This document shows, piece by piece, positions 32,409 through 43,228 of a stretch of 64,000 nucleotides of DNA. Location: the NCBI GenBank assembly GCA_963580455.1, contig OY756965.1, positions 5,220,501 through 5,284,500 on the forward strand, written 5' to 3'. Positions within the stretch are counted from its first letter, which is position 1. Every line of letters starts with the position of its first letter. Below the pieces are notes generated by a model. The model saw nothing but the letters and a program-made list of their open reading frames with translations, was not told the origin of the DNA and searched no databases. The translations under genes and the position numbers were made by a program. The stretch is from Euonymus europaeus. Lineage: Eukaryota > Streptophyta > Magnoliopsida > Celastrales > Celastraceae.

Positions 32409-33990
32409 CTATTTTTTTTTTTTTTGAAAAGGTCAAAGACCTGTCATTGTATTGAACTGCATCGCTGAAGACAGAACAATGGTGCTAAAATAAGCACGAG
32501 CCACCAACAGGTGGGAGAGGGTACAAAACAAATGAGAAATACATGACTTAAAAGACTACTTAAACATTTTGATTTTCCACTTCAGCAAAATCAAACCACA
32601 TCTAGATAAAAACAAAGCTAGCTCTACAATATCGGGTTTGACTCTAAGGTCCGCATACAGGAAGCTTTATCCCTGTCCACAATGTAGGCCAACTCTGTCG
32701 GAAAGTCTTCCATCCATACAGTAAAATCGCGTGAATGATCAAAGACTTCTTTGCTAGGTTATGGGCCATGATATTCACCTGCCTTTTAACATGATTAATA
32801 GACCAATCAGAGAAGAAGGTTAACAATCTTTTAATTTCCATAATCACCGAGCCCCAGTTGGCAAGAGGAGTTTCTACATCTTTAATTGCATTTACCAGTA
32901 GGAGAGAGTCCCCTTCCAATTCCATCCTCCTAAAGCCCAAGTCACCCGCCTGTTGAATAGCAAACAAAAGAGCTTGAGCTTCAGCCAACAAAGGATCCAA
33001 ATAAACATCCCACATCAAACATCCACAAGCAAGGACATCCCCCGTATCATCTCGAAATATAACACCAAAGCCAGACTTATTCTCTAGCACATTCAGCGCT
33101 GCATCAGTATTAACTTTAACAAATCCAGACTGAGGGCCTTTCCAACCATAGCAATCAGCACTAGTACTCGCAGGATGAAGAGAAGTAGGATTGAGAGGCG
33201 TACCTTCATTAGCTTTGAAAAAATCTGATACAGTAGAAATACCTTGGAGAGCGAGTTGCTTAGGATGTGTAAAAGGACCCTGATGAATAACATGATTTCT
33301 CCGTAACCAGATCAGTCGCATTGTACAAGCAATAGTACATAGCTCCACCGTAGACAATGAACTTGACAGCTTCATCCAAAGATCTTTAAATGATGAAAAA
33401 ACAAAGGCTCCAAGTTTCTGAATAGATTTTAAGCTATCACTGAAAACATCTCTCGTTGCAACACACTCCCAGAGAACATGAAGGTTCGATTCTTCTGCTG
33501 TAAGGCAAATCGCACATAACTCATGGGGAATTATTCCTCGCTGTTGGAGACGCTCAAAAGAGGGCAGAATATTATGGGATGCTCTCCATAGAAATACTCT
33601 ACATGAGGGAGGGATTGGGAGACCCCATAATGAGTTCCAATAGGCGAACTCATTCTCCCTAGAAGCTGAGGGAGAATCAGAGAACCTAAGGTCTTGCAAT
33701 GGAATTTGAATAATGCAATCCTACTCCGCTTGGTTAAACATGGTATTAAGAAGCTCCCGATTCCACCACCTTGTACCATGATCAATCAGATTAGACACTA
33801 TCATTTCCAGGCTCATGCTACCTCTCAGTGTCGTACAGCTCCCGCACTGGCCAACGACAACTAACATCATGCCAAACATTTATCGAAGCTCCACTTCCAA
33901 CCCTCCAACAAAGGCCTCAGAGAAGCAAAGCTATTACAAAGATAATGCTAGACCATAAATAAGAAGGCAATGATTTTTTTTTGGGTCTCT
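32409..33990 (-). mobile_element. LINE B, 5'-truncated L1-type retrotransposon
   Basis: The element reads on the minus strand and ends in a run of about 14 A residues (plus-strand T run near 32411-32424). It covers the 3' part of ORF2 (zf-RVT, then RNase H) and a 230-bp 3' UTR. Upstream of 33699, pieces such as INVWHDVSCRWPV and RWWNRELLNTMFNQAE are readable in shifted frames. The 5' limit is approximate. It inserted into LINE A. Confidence 0.8.
32644..33699 (-). pseudogene. LINE B ORF2 C-terminus: zf-RVT and RNase H-like domains
   Basis: A 351-codon open stretch. The zf-RVT domain (about residues 20-90) contains LWGLPIPPSCRVFLWRASHN and CAICLTAEESNLHVLWEC. The RNase H-like domain (about 190-320) shows NTDAAL, LAEAQALLFAI, EGDSLLLVNAI and VNIMAHNLAKKS, with the acidic residues D, E and D at the expected places. 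It ends at a normal stop. Upstream, a TAG interrupts the frame within NQAE-DCIIQIPL, so only the C-terminal part is open and it is not a complete protein. Confidence 0.88.
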
Positions 33991-34504
33991 AAAAAATTGG
34001 TTTGGGGGTAATATCGGGACTTAAGAACTTGGGCATAGGGCAAGCTTGTATCATTAGTGATCAATCTTCATTCCTGTTTTGTCAAGAGGGCCATATTAAA
34101 GGCCTTGAAATATCAAAAATCAACCCACCTTTTTGTCTGTGGTCAGACATGTGATGCCGTTGAATCCAAGCCATTTTCCTATCATCAGGTTTACTATCCA
34201 CCAAAAATTGCTAACAACCCGATTAATGTCATTGCATAGCCCACAAATAGTTGACTAGTAACAATTAATTTTTTTTTTCAAATAAGATTGAAAATGACGT
34301 TGATCCAAATAATGATACATATTTACAATTGTTTTTTCAAAAGCCCAAAAGGGGTAGTTTCAAATGCTGCTCATAAATCCAGGTCGACCTGCCACAATTC
34401 AACTTGTTTAAATGTTGTTGTATTTGTCTATTCACTTTGATGGATTCAAAGTGGAATCTTTCTGATATACTAACCAAACATATGGATATGGTGAGGTGCA
34501 GTTG
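33991..34504. other. Unannotated stretch
   Basis: No recognisable gene or bounded element between LINE B and the fold-back MITE. Confidence 0.4.
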
Positions 34505-34839
34505 TTAAAACCACTGAACCCCTCCATTACTCCAATTTGGGGTAGTAATTTTTTTTGAAATTTTTTTAAAAATAATAAACATGTATTGTATATTGTAACG
34601 ATCTCAATGATATTTTTTTTTATTATAAACTAAAATCAGAATCATCGTGAAAAATGTGTGATAATTCTAGACCATCGGATTTAAAATTTAAACATTCAAT
34701 TTTAGATCGCTATGATTCTGAATTTTGTTTAGAACAAAAAATATAATGTAGGGATTGTTACGATATACACTACATATTTATTATTTTTCAGATTTTTTCA
34801 AAGCTCTTTGGTGACACTTGACCGGTCCAGTAGTTTTAA
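34505..34839. mobile_element. Fold-back MITE
   Basis: The outer ends TTAAAACCACTGAACC (left) and GGTCCAGTAGTTTTAA (right) are inverted repeats with two differences. Inner arms about 34553-34648 and 34708-34800 are also inverted copies (for example AAAAATAATAAACATGTATTG against its mirror), leaving a loop of about 60 bp. No coding capacity. The right end touches the last codons of the PMD fragment. No convincing TSD was found. Confidence 0.65.
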
Positions 34840-34840
34840 G

Positions 34841-35720
34841 TCACTGGACCTCCGCCCAATCCTCAAACATATATGCAGTTTTTTTAATACGCATAGATGG
34901 GGCGAATGAAGTATCAACATCATCATCCTGACATCCATGTAGTGCCTGAATGTTAGCCTCAATCTGTAGTAATCGATCACCTTTATCAACATCATTTAGG
35001 ATGTCACGACAAAGTGCAAAACCAGCCTTGAAGTGCACTAGTAATGGACTCATGTACAACATCTCGGAGTACAACAAATGCTCAACGAGCACTGGTAAGT
35101 TCCGTCAATGCCCATAAATGATATTATTGTTAGTGTTTATAATTAATAAAAGGTGAAATTTTTTAATTAATTGTATTTATCACACGTTGTAGTCTACTAC
35201 CATAAGGCTCACTCCAATATGAGCTGACATGGAACGCTAGTCAAAGGACTAATAAAACGTCGAGTGATAGTGTGCTATGTCCATGCTCAGTCCAATGATT
35301 GATCCACTACTAGTGGATCATTGCCCAATCCACGTTCTCGCGCCATCTCCTGATCTGGTCGTGCTAGCGGTCCAGAGTATCCATCGACTCTGGGATATGT
35401 TGTGGCTGGCTAAATTGACGTAACACTTGCTCTGGGTGATGAATCTCAATAACCTTGAAATATATGAGTAGAACAATGCATTGCCACAGAAGACTACCCT
35501 CAAAGCAAATATCTGGCACAGTCATCAAAAGCTCCGTAGTATATGGGGTCCAAACAACCTATACGTAAACAATGTCAATTATATTTGTGCAATAAAATAA
35601 TATTGAAAATTTAACCAACAAATTATATATATCTGATGAGAGAGCTGTTCATCAAGCTTTTCCCGAGTGTAAGTAAGGACTTGTTGAGAATTATTGACGA
35701 ACGTCCGTGTCCTTTTCAAT
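34841..35720 (-). pseudogene. Plant mobile domain (PMD/MAIN-like) gene fragment
   Basis: The minus strand encodes VLTYTREKLDEQLSHQ (about 35638-35690). After a presumed intron with acceptor ACGTATAG at 35559 comes VVWTPYTTELLMTVPDICFE, then HHPEQVLRQFSQPQHIPE and further PMD-like residues to about 35300. These blocks match the plant mobile domain, found both in transposon-borne genes and in MAIN-like host proteins mislabelled 'phosphatase 7 long form homologue'. A last exon (34841-35092, acceptor CTTACCAG) gives an 83-residue tail. In-frame stops and the lack of GT at the first donor mark it as decayed. Only the C-terminal half of the domain is present. Confidence 0.7.
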
Positions 35721-37000
35721 CTATACAAATGCATAACATGATCAATAGTACATTATAAATCAAATTTTTTTTAACTCCACTGCATATTTTTATTTTCATA
35801 AATAAATTTTTAAAATATTTTATCTCTCAAAATACATGATATATATTTTTTTAAAAATGTATATTTGAACACAACAAGTAAAACTATTTCTAACAAGACC
35901 CATTATTGATAGTTTTTAATGTGCTTTTTTAATTATTTTATTTTTGAAAAACAATGTAATTAGTATATATGGTATGTAATTGTGTTTTTTTTCCCACTAC
36001 TGTAACCTAAACAAATAAGCGTTAAGCCTTCAGAGGAACAAATTTGTTAAACCGCGACGGACTCATGTATCGAATTTTCGTGCTGTAACCTAAACAATAA
36101 TTGTTAAACCCTAAGGATAACGTATTCACTAAACCCTAACAGGCTCATGTATGCTCAACATACTTAGTTTCTATATATGATAATGAAATGATTTTTCATA
36201 TTTTAAAGGATACTTATGTAATTTAACCAATACAAAAATTAACTTAACTACAAAAAAAATTTAAAAATTAGAACTGATTATAAATAAGTTCAAATGAGTG
36301 ACTTTATCCTTGAAAAGTCTCATAAGGTAGATGTAGCTATGCTTTTGCCAAAAAATTAATAACTATTACTAAATTATTTAAATAATGACATTTTGAAATT
36401 AAAATAAAAAACTCACATTTTTTTTTCCATTAGAATAATTACAATACACACATGTAGTACAAAGACGGAACACACCTCTATATAAAACCGGTAATTCTAT
36501 ATAGACATGAAATCTCATATATATTACACACCTACACATCGAAGTATCGATGTGGTATTCATACCTACTCTATCCAGCACGAATACCGATGAAACAACCG
36601 GTAGACATACACAAACCTAAGAACTAAGACTCAGTCTTTTTTCTATTAGAATAATTACAACACACACGTACAGAGACGAAACATACCTCTATATAAAAAA
36701 CTCAAATATGAGAAGCCAGGTAAAAGAAACTCTGTGCAGAAAAGTCCATTCTTTGAGTTGTTGCCATGTCTTTATCGAAAGTTAGTCAACAAAATAGTGC
36801 GTAGAGAAACGGGCCTGCCAGCACGACTTTAACGAGGGTGAGCGCCACCATCCATATATGCAAATCTAACTAACTCTTGCTTCTGCCACATGTGTCATCC
36901 ATTAAACATATAAAGCTTTTAGTTTCTCATGTGCATTATTTTTGTTTCTGATATCAGAGTTTTATTAATATACTCGGTCAGTCCCAACACCAATCGAGTA
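35721..37000. other. Intergenic region upstream of the acyl-activating enzyme gene
   Basis: AT-rich, no protein domain seen. It holds CCTAAAC/AAACCCTAA phrases near 36000-36140 and a 65-bp direct repeat described separately. Confidence 0.5.
36419..36702. repeat. Direct repeat pair of about 65 bp
   Basis: The text from ATTAGAATAATTACAA to CCTCTATATAAAA occurs at 36430-36488 and again at 36647-36700 with a few changes and one short deletion. The pair encloses about 160 bp. It could be a local duplication or a very short LTR-like unit (TRIM); no PBS was recognised. Confidence 0.6.
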
Positions 37001-37010
37001 TTATAAATAT
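37000..37010 (+). promoter_or_regulatory. Candidate TATA box of the acyl-activating enzyme gene
   Basis: TTATAAATAT lies about 250 bases before the start codon, with a TTGATTGG (CCAAT-like) sequence adjacent. Position is plausible for a leader of about 215 bases. Confidence 0.4.
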
Positions 37011-37254
37011 TGATTGGTCATTTTCTTTCTTTTGTTCAATTCATCAAACAGCTTGATCAGTGAAACTTTTATAACATTTCAACTTTCAGTAATTAATTAT
37101 GTTGTAACATAGTCTTGCTGTTAGTTCTTATATTAAGATTTCTTATTCTCTTCCAAATTCCTCAAAAGTCAAAACTTTTCAGCATACGGAGTCACTGGAC
37201 CATTAATAATTTGGTTGGTCGCAGTGGCAGCAACAATATCAGATCGAGAGGAGA

Positions 37255-38907
37255 ATGGAGTACCAGAAAGCATCGCCGGCGAACTTATGTCCTCTGACTC
37301 CTTTAGGATTTCTGGAGCGAGCAGCGACAGTGTATGGAGATTGCCCCTCGGTCATCTACAACACCACCACTTACACATGGTCTCAGACACACCGTCGGTG
37401 CCTCCAGCTGGGTTCATCGCTTTCATCATTGGGCATCAAACGGGGCGATGTGGTGTCCGTTATCGCCCCAAACATCCCCGCAATGTACGAGCTTCACTTC
37501 GCCGTTCCATTCGTCGGTGCGATCCTCAACAGCATCAACATCCGCCTTGACGCGCGAACAGTCTCAGTGCTCCTTCTCCACAGCGAATCAAAGCTTGTGT
37601 TCGTTGACGTCATGTCACTTTCTCTAATCCGTGACGCCATCTCTCTGTTTCCCAGGGACAGGGTCAAGCGTCCTCTGCTTTTCCTCATTGAAGAAGATGA
37701 GGTTTCACCGATCAATGCTCCCATTAATATCGTCTGTGACAGTTATGAGGGACTAGTGAGTAAGGGAGATCCCAATTTCAAATGGGTTCGACCCGAAACA
37801 GAGTGGGATCCAATTACATTGAGCTACACGTCGGGGACAACCTCCGCTCCCAAAGGGGTGGTTCACTGCCACAAGGGGGCCTTCATTGTCACAGTAACTT
37901 CCCTCGTTGTCTGGTCAATACCGAGTCAACCTGTGTATTTATGGACTCTGCCTATGTTTCACGCAAACGGGTGGAGCTTTCCATGGGGCATGGCAGCTCT
38001 CGGTGGGACCAACATCTGTCTCCGGAAAGTCGATCCTTCCTCAATCTACGGTTTGATCAATAAACACAGAGTCACTCACATGTGCGGAGCCCCTGTTGTC
38101 CTCAATTTGCTCTCAAATTCGTCCAATGAAAAACTGTTAAACCCGGTCCACATCCTTACGGGTGGAGCTCCACCACCCGCTGCAATACTATCTCGAATCG
38201 AGTCCCTGGGTTTCGTCGTCACTCACGGGTATGGATTGACCGAAACGGGCGGGGTAGTCATTTCCTGCGCTTGGAAGTCACAGTGGAACCGATTACCGGC
38301 AACAGAGAGAGCAAAATTGAAAGCGAGACAAGGAGTAAGAAGTATCGGGTTAGTAGAAGTGGACGTTTTGGATGCGGATACGGGAGCGAGTGTGAAGCGA
38401 GACGGGTCAACAATCGGTGAAATTGTATTGCGAGGAGGCTGTATCATGCTCGGATACCTGAAAGATCCAGAAGGGACATCAAAGTGTATGCGAGACGGAT
38501 GGTTCTACACAGGCGATGTAGGGGTTATGCACCCAGATGGGTATCTCGAAATCAAAGATCGATCAAAGGATGTGATAATCAGTGGAGGAGAGAATCTGAG
38601 CAGTGTAGAGGTTGAGTCGGTGTTGTACACGAATCCTGCTGTGCATGAAGCAGCCGTTGTTGCCAGGCCAGATGAATTTTGGGGGGAGACGCCATGTGCG
38701 TTTGTGAGCTTTAAAGCTGGCATTGATTGGAAACCGAGCGAGAGGGAGATTGTTGAGTATTGTAGGAAAAGGCTGCCACATTACATGGTACCAAAAACTG
38801 TGGTGGTTGAAGAAGAATTGCCAAAGACTGCAACTGGAAAGATTCAGAAGCATTTGCTCAGAGACATGGCCAGAGCTTTGGGCACCTCTAAAGTCAGTCG
38901 GATGTAA
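37255..38907 (+). CDS. AAE: Peroxisomal acyl-activating enzyme (acyl-CoA synthetase, AAE1/benzoate-CoA ligase clade)
   Basis: An intact, intronless 550-residue enzyme of the ANL superfamily. It forms an acyl-AMP from a carboxylic acid and ATP, then transfers the acyl group to coenzyme A. Motifs: P-loop YTSGTTSAPKG (191-201), A5 motif HGYGLTETGG (324-333), DGWFYTGDVG (414-423), hinge and A8 block around DRSKDVIISGGENLSSVEVE (435-454), and PKTATGKIQK (523-532) with catalytic Lys529. The C-terminus Ser-Arg-Met is a PTS1 peroxisomal signal. Length and sequence fit the plant clade that includes peroxisomal benzoyl-CoA ligases, acetate-activating enzymes and hexanoyl-CoA synthetases. Substrate cannot be told from sequence alone; small acids (aromatic or short/medium-chain) are likely. 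The start gives the usual leader MEYQKASPANLCPLTPLGFL. Confidence 0.96.
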   Translation: MEYQKASPANLCPLTPLGFLERAATVYGDCPSVIYNTTTYTWSQTHRRCLQLGSSLSSLGIKRGDVVSVIAPNIPAMYELHFAVPFVGAILNSINIRLDARTVSVLLLHSESKLVFVDVMSLSLIRDAISLFPRDRVKRPLLFLIEEDEVSPINAPINIVCDSYEGLVSKGDPNFKWVRPETEWDPITLSYTSGTTSAPKGVVHCHKGAFIVTVTSLVVWSIPSQPVYLWTLPMFHANGWSFPWGMAALGGTNICLRKVDPSSIYGLINKHRVTHMCGAPVVLNLLSNSSNEKLLNPVHILTGGAPPPAAILSRIESLGFVVTHGYGLTETGGVVISCAWKSQWNRLPATERAKLKARQGVRSIGLVEVDVLDADTGASVKRDGSTIGEIVLRGGCIMLGYLKDPEGTSKCMRDGWFYTGDVGVMHPDGYLEIKDRSKDVIISGGENLSSVEVESVLYTNPAVHEAAVVARPDEFWGETPCAFVSFKAGIDWKPSEREIVEYCRKRLPHYMVPKTVVVEEELPKTATGKIQKHLLRDMARALGTSKVSRM

Positions 38908-39356
38908 CTTTGTTTTGATAAATTTGAATTCTTCGTCAAGTGTTGTAGTGTTGTAAGAGAACTCGAAGGTAAGTTGGTAAATGGAGTTGTTATAATTGAA
39001 TTACACCTTTATGGATTGTGATAAAATTGGTTGGTAATTTCTTTTTTCTCTTTCCAATGGGAGTTGCTATAATAGAGTACAAAAAGAATATTTCGAGTCG
39101 AGTTCATTTGAAATTCAATCTCTCTTAACTTTCCCTTCATTTATACCACCCATTTCTTTCCTTCAATAGTTGCTAAAGATAGTAACGGATGGTTTGAGTT
39201 GCTATTTTAGCAACTCATACACCAACCCCTTTGGAGTGTAAAATTTTCAATTTGAGTTGTTATTTTAGTGGTTAACCTATATACCAACCTCCTTGGAGTT
39301 GCTCAAATGGGTGAGAATTTGTTTCCCAACAATGTAGTTAGTCAACGTTTGATGAT
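38908..39356. other. 3' flank of the acyl-activating enzyme gene
   Basis: Contains the likely 3' UTR (polyadenylation-like AATTGAATTACACC near 38995). Around 39180-39310 are repeated phrases of the type CAACTC/GAGTTGCTATTTTAG and ACCAACC(C)CCTTGGAGT, probably an old MITE; its ends could not be defined. Confidence 0.4.
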
Positions 39357-40318
39357 AATAATGTGAAAATTAAAACAAGAACAAATACAATACTTTTTTT
39401 TTTGTGCAAATCAAGAACACACATAACGATTTAACGAGGAAACCTCAATTGGCAAAAAAACTTTGAGTTTATGAACGATCAATATTTCAAAACAATCCAC
39501 TAATAAAAATTGAGATTGCAAACTTATCTTAGACGAAAGATACCGATTTGTACATTAATAATTTCAGCGTATGTTTTGAATCGAATCAATACATCATTAA
39601 TAATCTGTGCCTTTGGAGCCTCCAAAAGTTTTCTAGTCTGAAGTAATGATCTAGGTAACCACGAGATAGCCTACCTCAGCATATAGATTTTCCTTCTTCT
39701 CCAAGCATATCAACAACGAGAAGGATGGTGGACATGCACTCAAAAAATAATTATTTCTCATAACCTAAATACACATAAACACTTACTCACGAAACTCAAT
39801 ATAGAGAGATAACAAAGGACAAAGCTCAACACGTTGTTGCTCAAAGTTTCGGTAGTTATTGTTTGAACATCAGCGGTGTATTTATACAACCTGCATAATA
39901 TGAGATAAGCACAATAAAGAGATAAATGATAAACTCTCTTAATAGATAAACCTAATCCAATAAAATTTAAGAGATTTAATCAAAGTAATCTTATTAAGTC
40001 CTAAAGTTCTAGTTAGGTATATTTCTAAGAGTTTTAAGTCTATCCAAAACCCTCAGGATACAACTATCTTTATCTCTACAAAGACATGCGTGATATAAAC
40101 AATAAACATATATATATCCAAAAAAGGTCCAAGTATACTTCATAATACACAAGGTGTGGGACTCATACCAGATCTGGCAACCTCAGGTAAGCTACCACAG
40201 GTTACCTTGCTGAGTAATCAATTGTGCCTGCAATGTAGAAAGTTAAGATACACGTGTCTCATCTTGGTGTGTATTCAATACACATCACACTAATGTCATA
40301 CTATGAGTATGAACCCAA
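39357..40318 (-). mobile_element. LTR of a SIRE-type copia retrotransposon, copy B (3' LTR)
   Basis: Diverged relative of the LTR at 8655-9659, in the same minus orientation. Shared landmarks on the minus strand: polypurine tract TGTCAAGGGGAAGATT immediately before the LTR (about 40320-40335), a TATA-type promoter GTTGTATAAATACACC near 39880, then CCGAAACTTTGAG, and near the far end the (plus-strand) phrase TAGTCAAC. The start is TTGGGTTCATAC, so the canonical TG has decayed or lies a base away. Confidence 0.7.
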
Positions 40319-40559
40319 TAATCTTCCCCTTGACATTTGTGTGACCAAAACCAAACCGACAATGAACAACAAGTTAACAGAAGCTTATGACTTACTATGG
40401 AGTACTACTCTATCTTACAACATCTATAGCAAAATCATTGCTAAAATAATTGTGGAGTAACATACTCCAAAGTAGTTCAGCAAATCATAAAAGTGCGCCA
40501 CAATAGTTCAAACCAACCAAACCATTGGAAACAAATAAAAAGTAAACAATTCAAAAATG

Positions 40560-41900
40560 ATTGGAGGCAGGCATACTGACAAATGAGTTGGAGAATATTA
40601 GTGGCTTCATCTTGGTGCTTCTTGAGCTCAATTAGACATCCTTGCAAATTTCAAAAAGAGATGTTCCTCAAAGTAATATTGTGGTCCACCTGAGCAGCAA
40701 TGTAGCCCACTACAATTGCTAACTCAACCCTGGTAGTAGCTACTAGCTAAGTCCTATAGTTTGGTGGTGACCACAATCAGGAAGCCATCCAGAGCTTTGT
40801 GCAGTGAGATAACCTGAACAAAAAGTGTAGTTAGCTGAGTAGAAGGCAATGTAGATTCTTTTGAAGTAGGAACAAAAAAGGTTTTGAATTCATACTTGAT
40901 GACGGGATCCTTCTTGATGACAATTAATGAAGTCTTAGAGATCTATTTCTCACTTCTCTAATTCGCCTTGGCTAAGATTAGGGGACATATAGGACTCAAA
41001 TCAGGCACTAGGGTCACCCCTTCTTATTGAAGGACCTTGGTAAAAAAGACACCATAGGGTAGTTTAATAGTACGAGCTTGATTGGTCTTCATATGCAAAA
41101 TATGGTTAAAATTCAGAGTAAGAAGGCAAATTGATTTCTTTGTGAGGATAGCATGAAGCAATCTACAATATTTCGCATTCCGTTCCCCATGGTGCTTATA
41201 GGCAAAATTGTCGAGCGTATGAATATATGCAACAATCTATGACCCGATCTAAGAAACATGTGAGGAAGCTTTTCCCCGAATAAACCACATTCATCCTCAT
41301 GGAGATACATATGAATCTGTTCGAATTTTGGTTCCTTAGATCGATAAAAAAATCAAACTCAGCATTTTTTATACTAGGAACCTCCATATCCTTGGCTAGC
41401 TTGTCTAGGATAACCTAAACGAACACCCCTAACAAAATTGGAAACTACTCTAGTCTCTTCATCTTCTAGATCGGACATGTTAGGAAAGAACTCATGGATG
41501 AGATAGGTAAAAGCCATAACTTTGAAAGGATCTGTGTTCAGAGCTCTTAGAACAAAATATACTAATGCTGTTTTGGATTCTCTGCTTATGAATTTTTACT
41601 TGGATTTCTTGGGGCTCTTGGAATCATCATGTGCTAGAGAGGTAGATGACATTGAAGCAGACGCTCTTGACCCTCTCTTCCTCTTAGCCATACTAGAACT
41701 ATAGATGAATTTTAAGGCTATTAGATGAATTAAGATTAAAGTAGGTGTCAGGTAAGTAAACAAGGCGTGGTATTTAAAGAGACTTCTTGAAGAAGGATGT
41801 CTCTTGGAGGTTGAAGTACTTACATTCAATGCTGAGAGACTCTTGCTAGTCCGAACTCCAAAAGGCATATCTTTGTGAAGAAGCTTGATGAAAATAGACT
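40560..41900 (-). pseudogene. Extra (env-like) ORF of SIRE copy B
   Basis: Lies between the RNase H region and the polypurine tract, the position of the additional ORF in SIRE elements. The start is probably MAKRKRGSRASASMSST (about 41690, minus), a basic, Ser-rich leader. The middle has FVRGVRLGYPR, KYCRLLHAILTKKSICL and LPYGVFFTK (about 41060-41180), matching copy A. The C-terminal part (40600-40870) has VTTKL followed by ATTRVELAIVVGYIAAQV and ELKKHQDEATN, a likely coiled-coil stretch. Stops and frameshifts are frequent. Function in the family is not established; no transmembrane or fusion-like region is obvious. Confidence 0.6.
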
Positions 41901-42571
41901 CGTGGGAGTTCTTTATAGAGTTTGAGGTAGGAATTTAATGAACATTTGACTCCTGCATTAATTCAATTTTCTAGAAGACACGTGTCTTTAGATTAATGAC
42001 TTATCTAACCCCATATATGAATGTAATTCCAAAAATTCCATTTAAACGACTTGAAGAGACGTAGTAACTTACTTCTCTTTTTGGCTGACCCATTTGATAA
42101 ATATTTTCATAGAACAAAGCTTAGGTTAGTTTATTTACTTAAAAATACACTAAAAGGAGCATCCAAACAAATGGATAAATAGATCAAATCAATTTCATGG
42201 ATGGAACTTATAGATTTTGTTGTGTGATCAAATTTAGTAGACAAAGGTATGGAGGAGTCACCTCAAGAAGTATCCACAAATTTGGCTTACTTTTCCTGAC
42301 ATCACGTTCTTGAAATCTAATTCATGTTATTTGATATGTGAAGTTCTATGTGAATCTCAAGAGCTTGTTAGATTTAAAGAATTACATAATACAAGAAATC
42401 AATTTTCCAAAGTGTAATTACAAGAAATCAATTTTCCAAAGGTCGTAACATCAAACTATCAATGCTTAAACATAGATTAAAAACTAAAGCACATATCTCA
42501 TACATCATGTTATCTCAAGAAACCTGAAAGTCTATTCCATAGATAAAACCCCTAGTGATTTTCTTATGAAC
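41901..42571 (-). other. Spacer between pol and the extra ORF of SIRE copy B
   Basis: Internal element DNA without recognisable coding motifs. It may include the splice-acceptor or leader used to express the downstream ORF in intact SIRE elements. Confidence 0.4.
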
Positions 42572-42772
42572 TCAAACCTTTGTTTGTCTTAAAAGTTTTG
42601 TAAAAATATCAGCCAATAGGTTTTCAATTGCAATGTATTCAAGAGACACAAATTTACTTTCAACAAGTTCGGAGATGAAATGATGACGGATATCTATATG
42701 CTTGGTCCTAAAATGTTGAACAAAATTGGAAATGTTAATTGCAGTTATGTTATCACAAAAAATAGTCATACT
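42572..42772 (-). pseudogene. Copia RNase H C-terminus, SIRE copy B
   Basis: An open stretch with MTIFCDNITAINISNFVQH, RTKHIDIRHHFISELVES and LADIFTKLL, the standard end of Ty1/copia pol. It establishes that the downstream LTR and extra ORF belong to a copia element on the minus strand. Upstream pol is missing: similarity stops near 42780 at the tandem-repeat cluster. Confidence 0.9.
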
Positions 42773-42834
42773 TTTTTTTATTCAACTCGTACTCGCAAAT
42801 CATTTATTTCATCCAAAGTAGTTATATGTAGCAA

Positions 42835-43228
42835 CTTTTGTCAGGGCAAGAATTTGAAAGGTTTGAATTGGGGTTAATAGCATTTTGTCAGGACAATGAT
42901 ATGAAAGGATTGATTGAAGTTTATAGCCTTCTGTCAGGGAATGGATTGACCGGGATTTATAGCCTCCCATCAGGGCAACAATATGGAAGGATAACCAAAG
43001 TGTATAGCCTTCCATTATGGCAAGGATATGAAAGAATTGATTGTGATTTATAGTCTCCCGTTATGGCAAAGATTGAAAGAATTTATCAGATTTTATAGCC
43101 TTCCGTTAGGGAAAGGATATGATAGGATTGATCAAAGTTTATAACCTTCCGTTAGGACAAGGATTGAAAGGATTGATTCGGGTTTAGAGCCTCCCGTCAA
43201 GGCAACGATATGAAAAGATTGATCAGAG
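42835..43228 (+). repeat. Minisatellite of about nine 45-46-bp units
   Basis: Units follow the plan 'CCTTCCGTYAGGGCAAGG, ATATGAAAGGATTGAT, then ...GTTTATAG'. Nine units are countable; the third is about 10 bp short and units differ at many positions, so the array is old. One plus-strand frame stays open for about 70 codons because the period is close to a multiple of three, but no gene is implied. Confidence 0.9.

Noticed and set aside
34841..35720. Functional MAIN-like/PMD host gene
   Set aside because: Only the C-terminal half, in-frame stops, and a broken donor site.
37215..38956. Other long frames overlapping the acyl-CoA synthetase
   Set aside because: Shadows in other frames of a clear 550-residue enzyme with GC-richer codons.
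42835..43228. Regular repeats that could be mistaken for a CRISPR array
   Set aside because: Units are contiguous with no unique spacers, they are degenerate, and the genome is a plant; it is a minisatellite.
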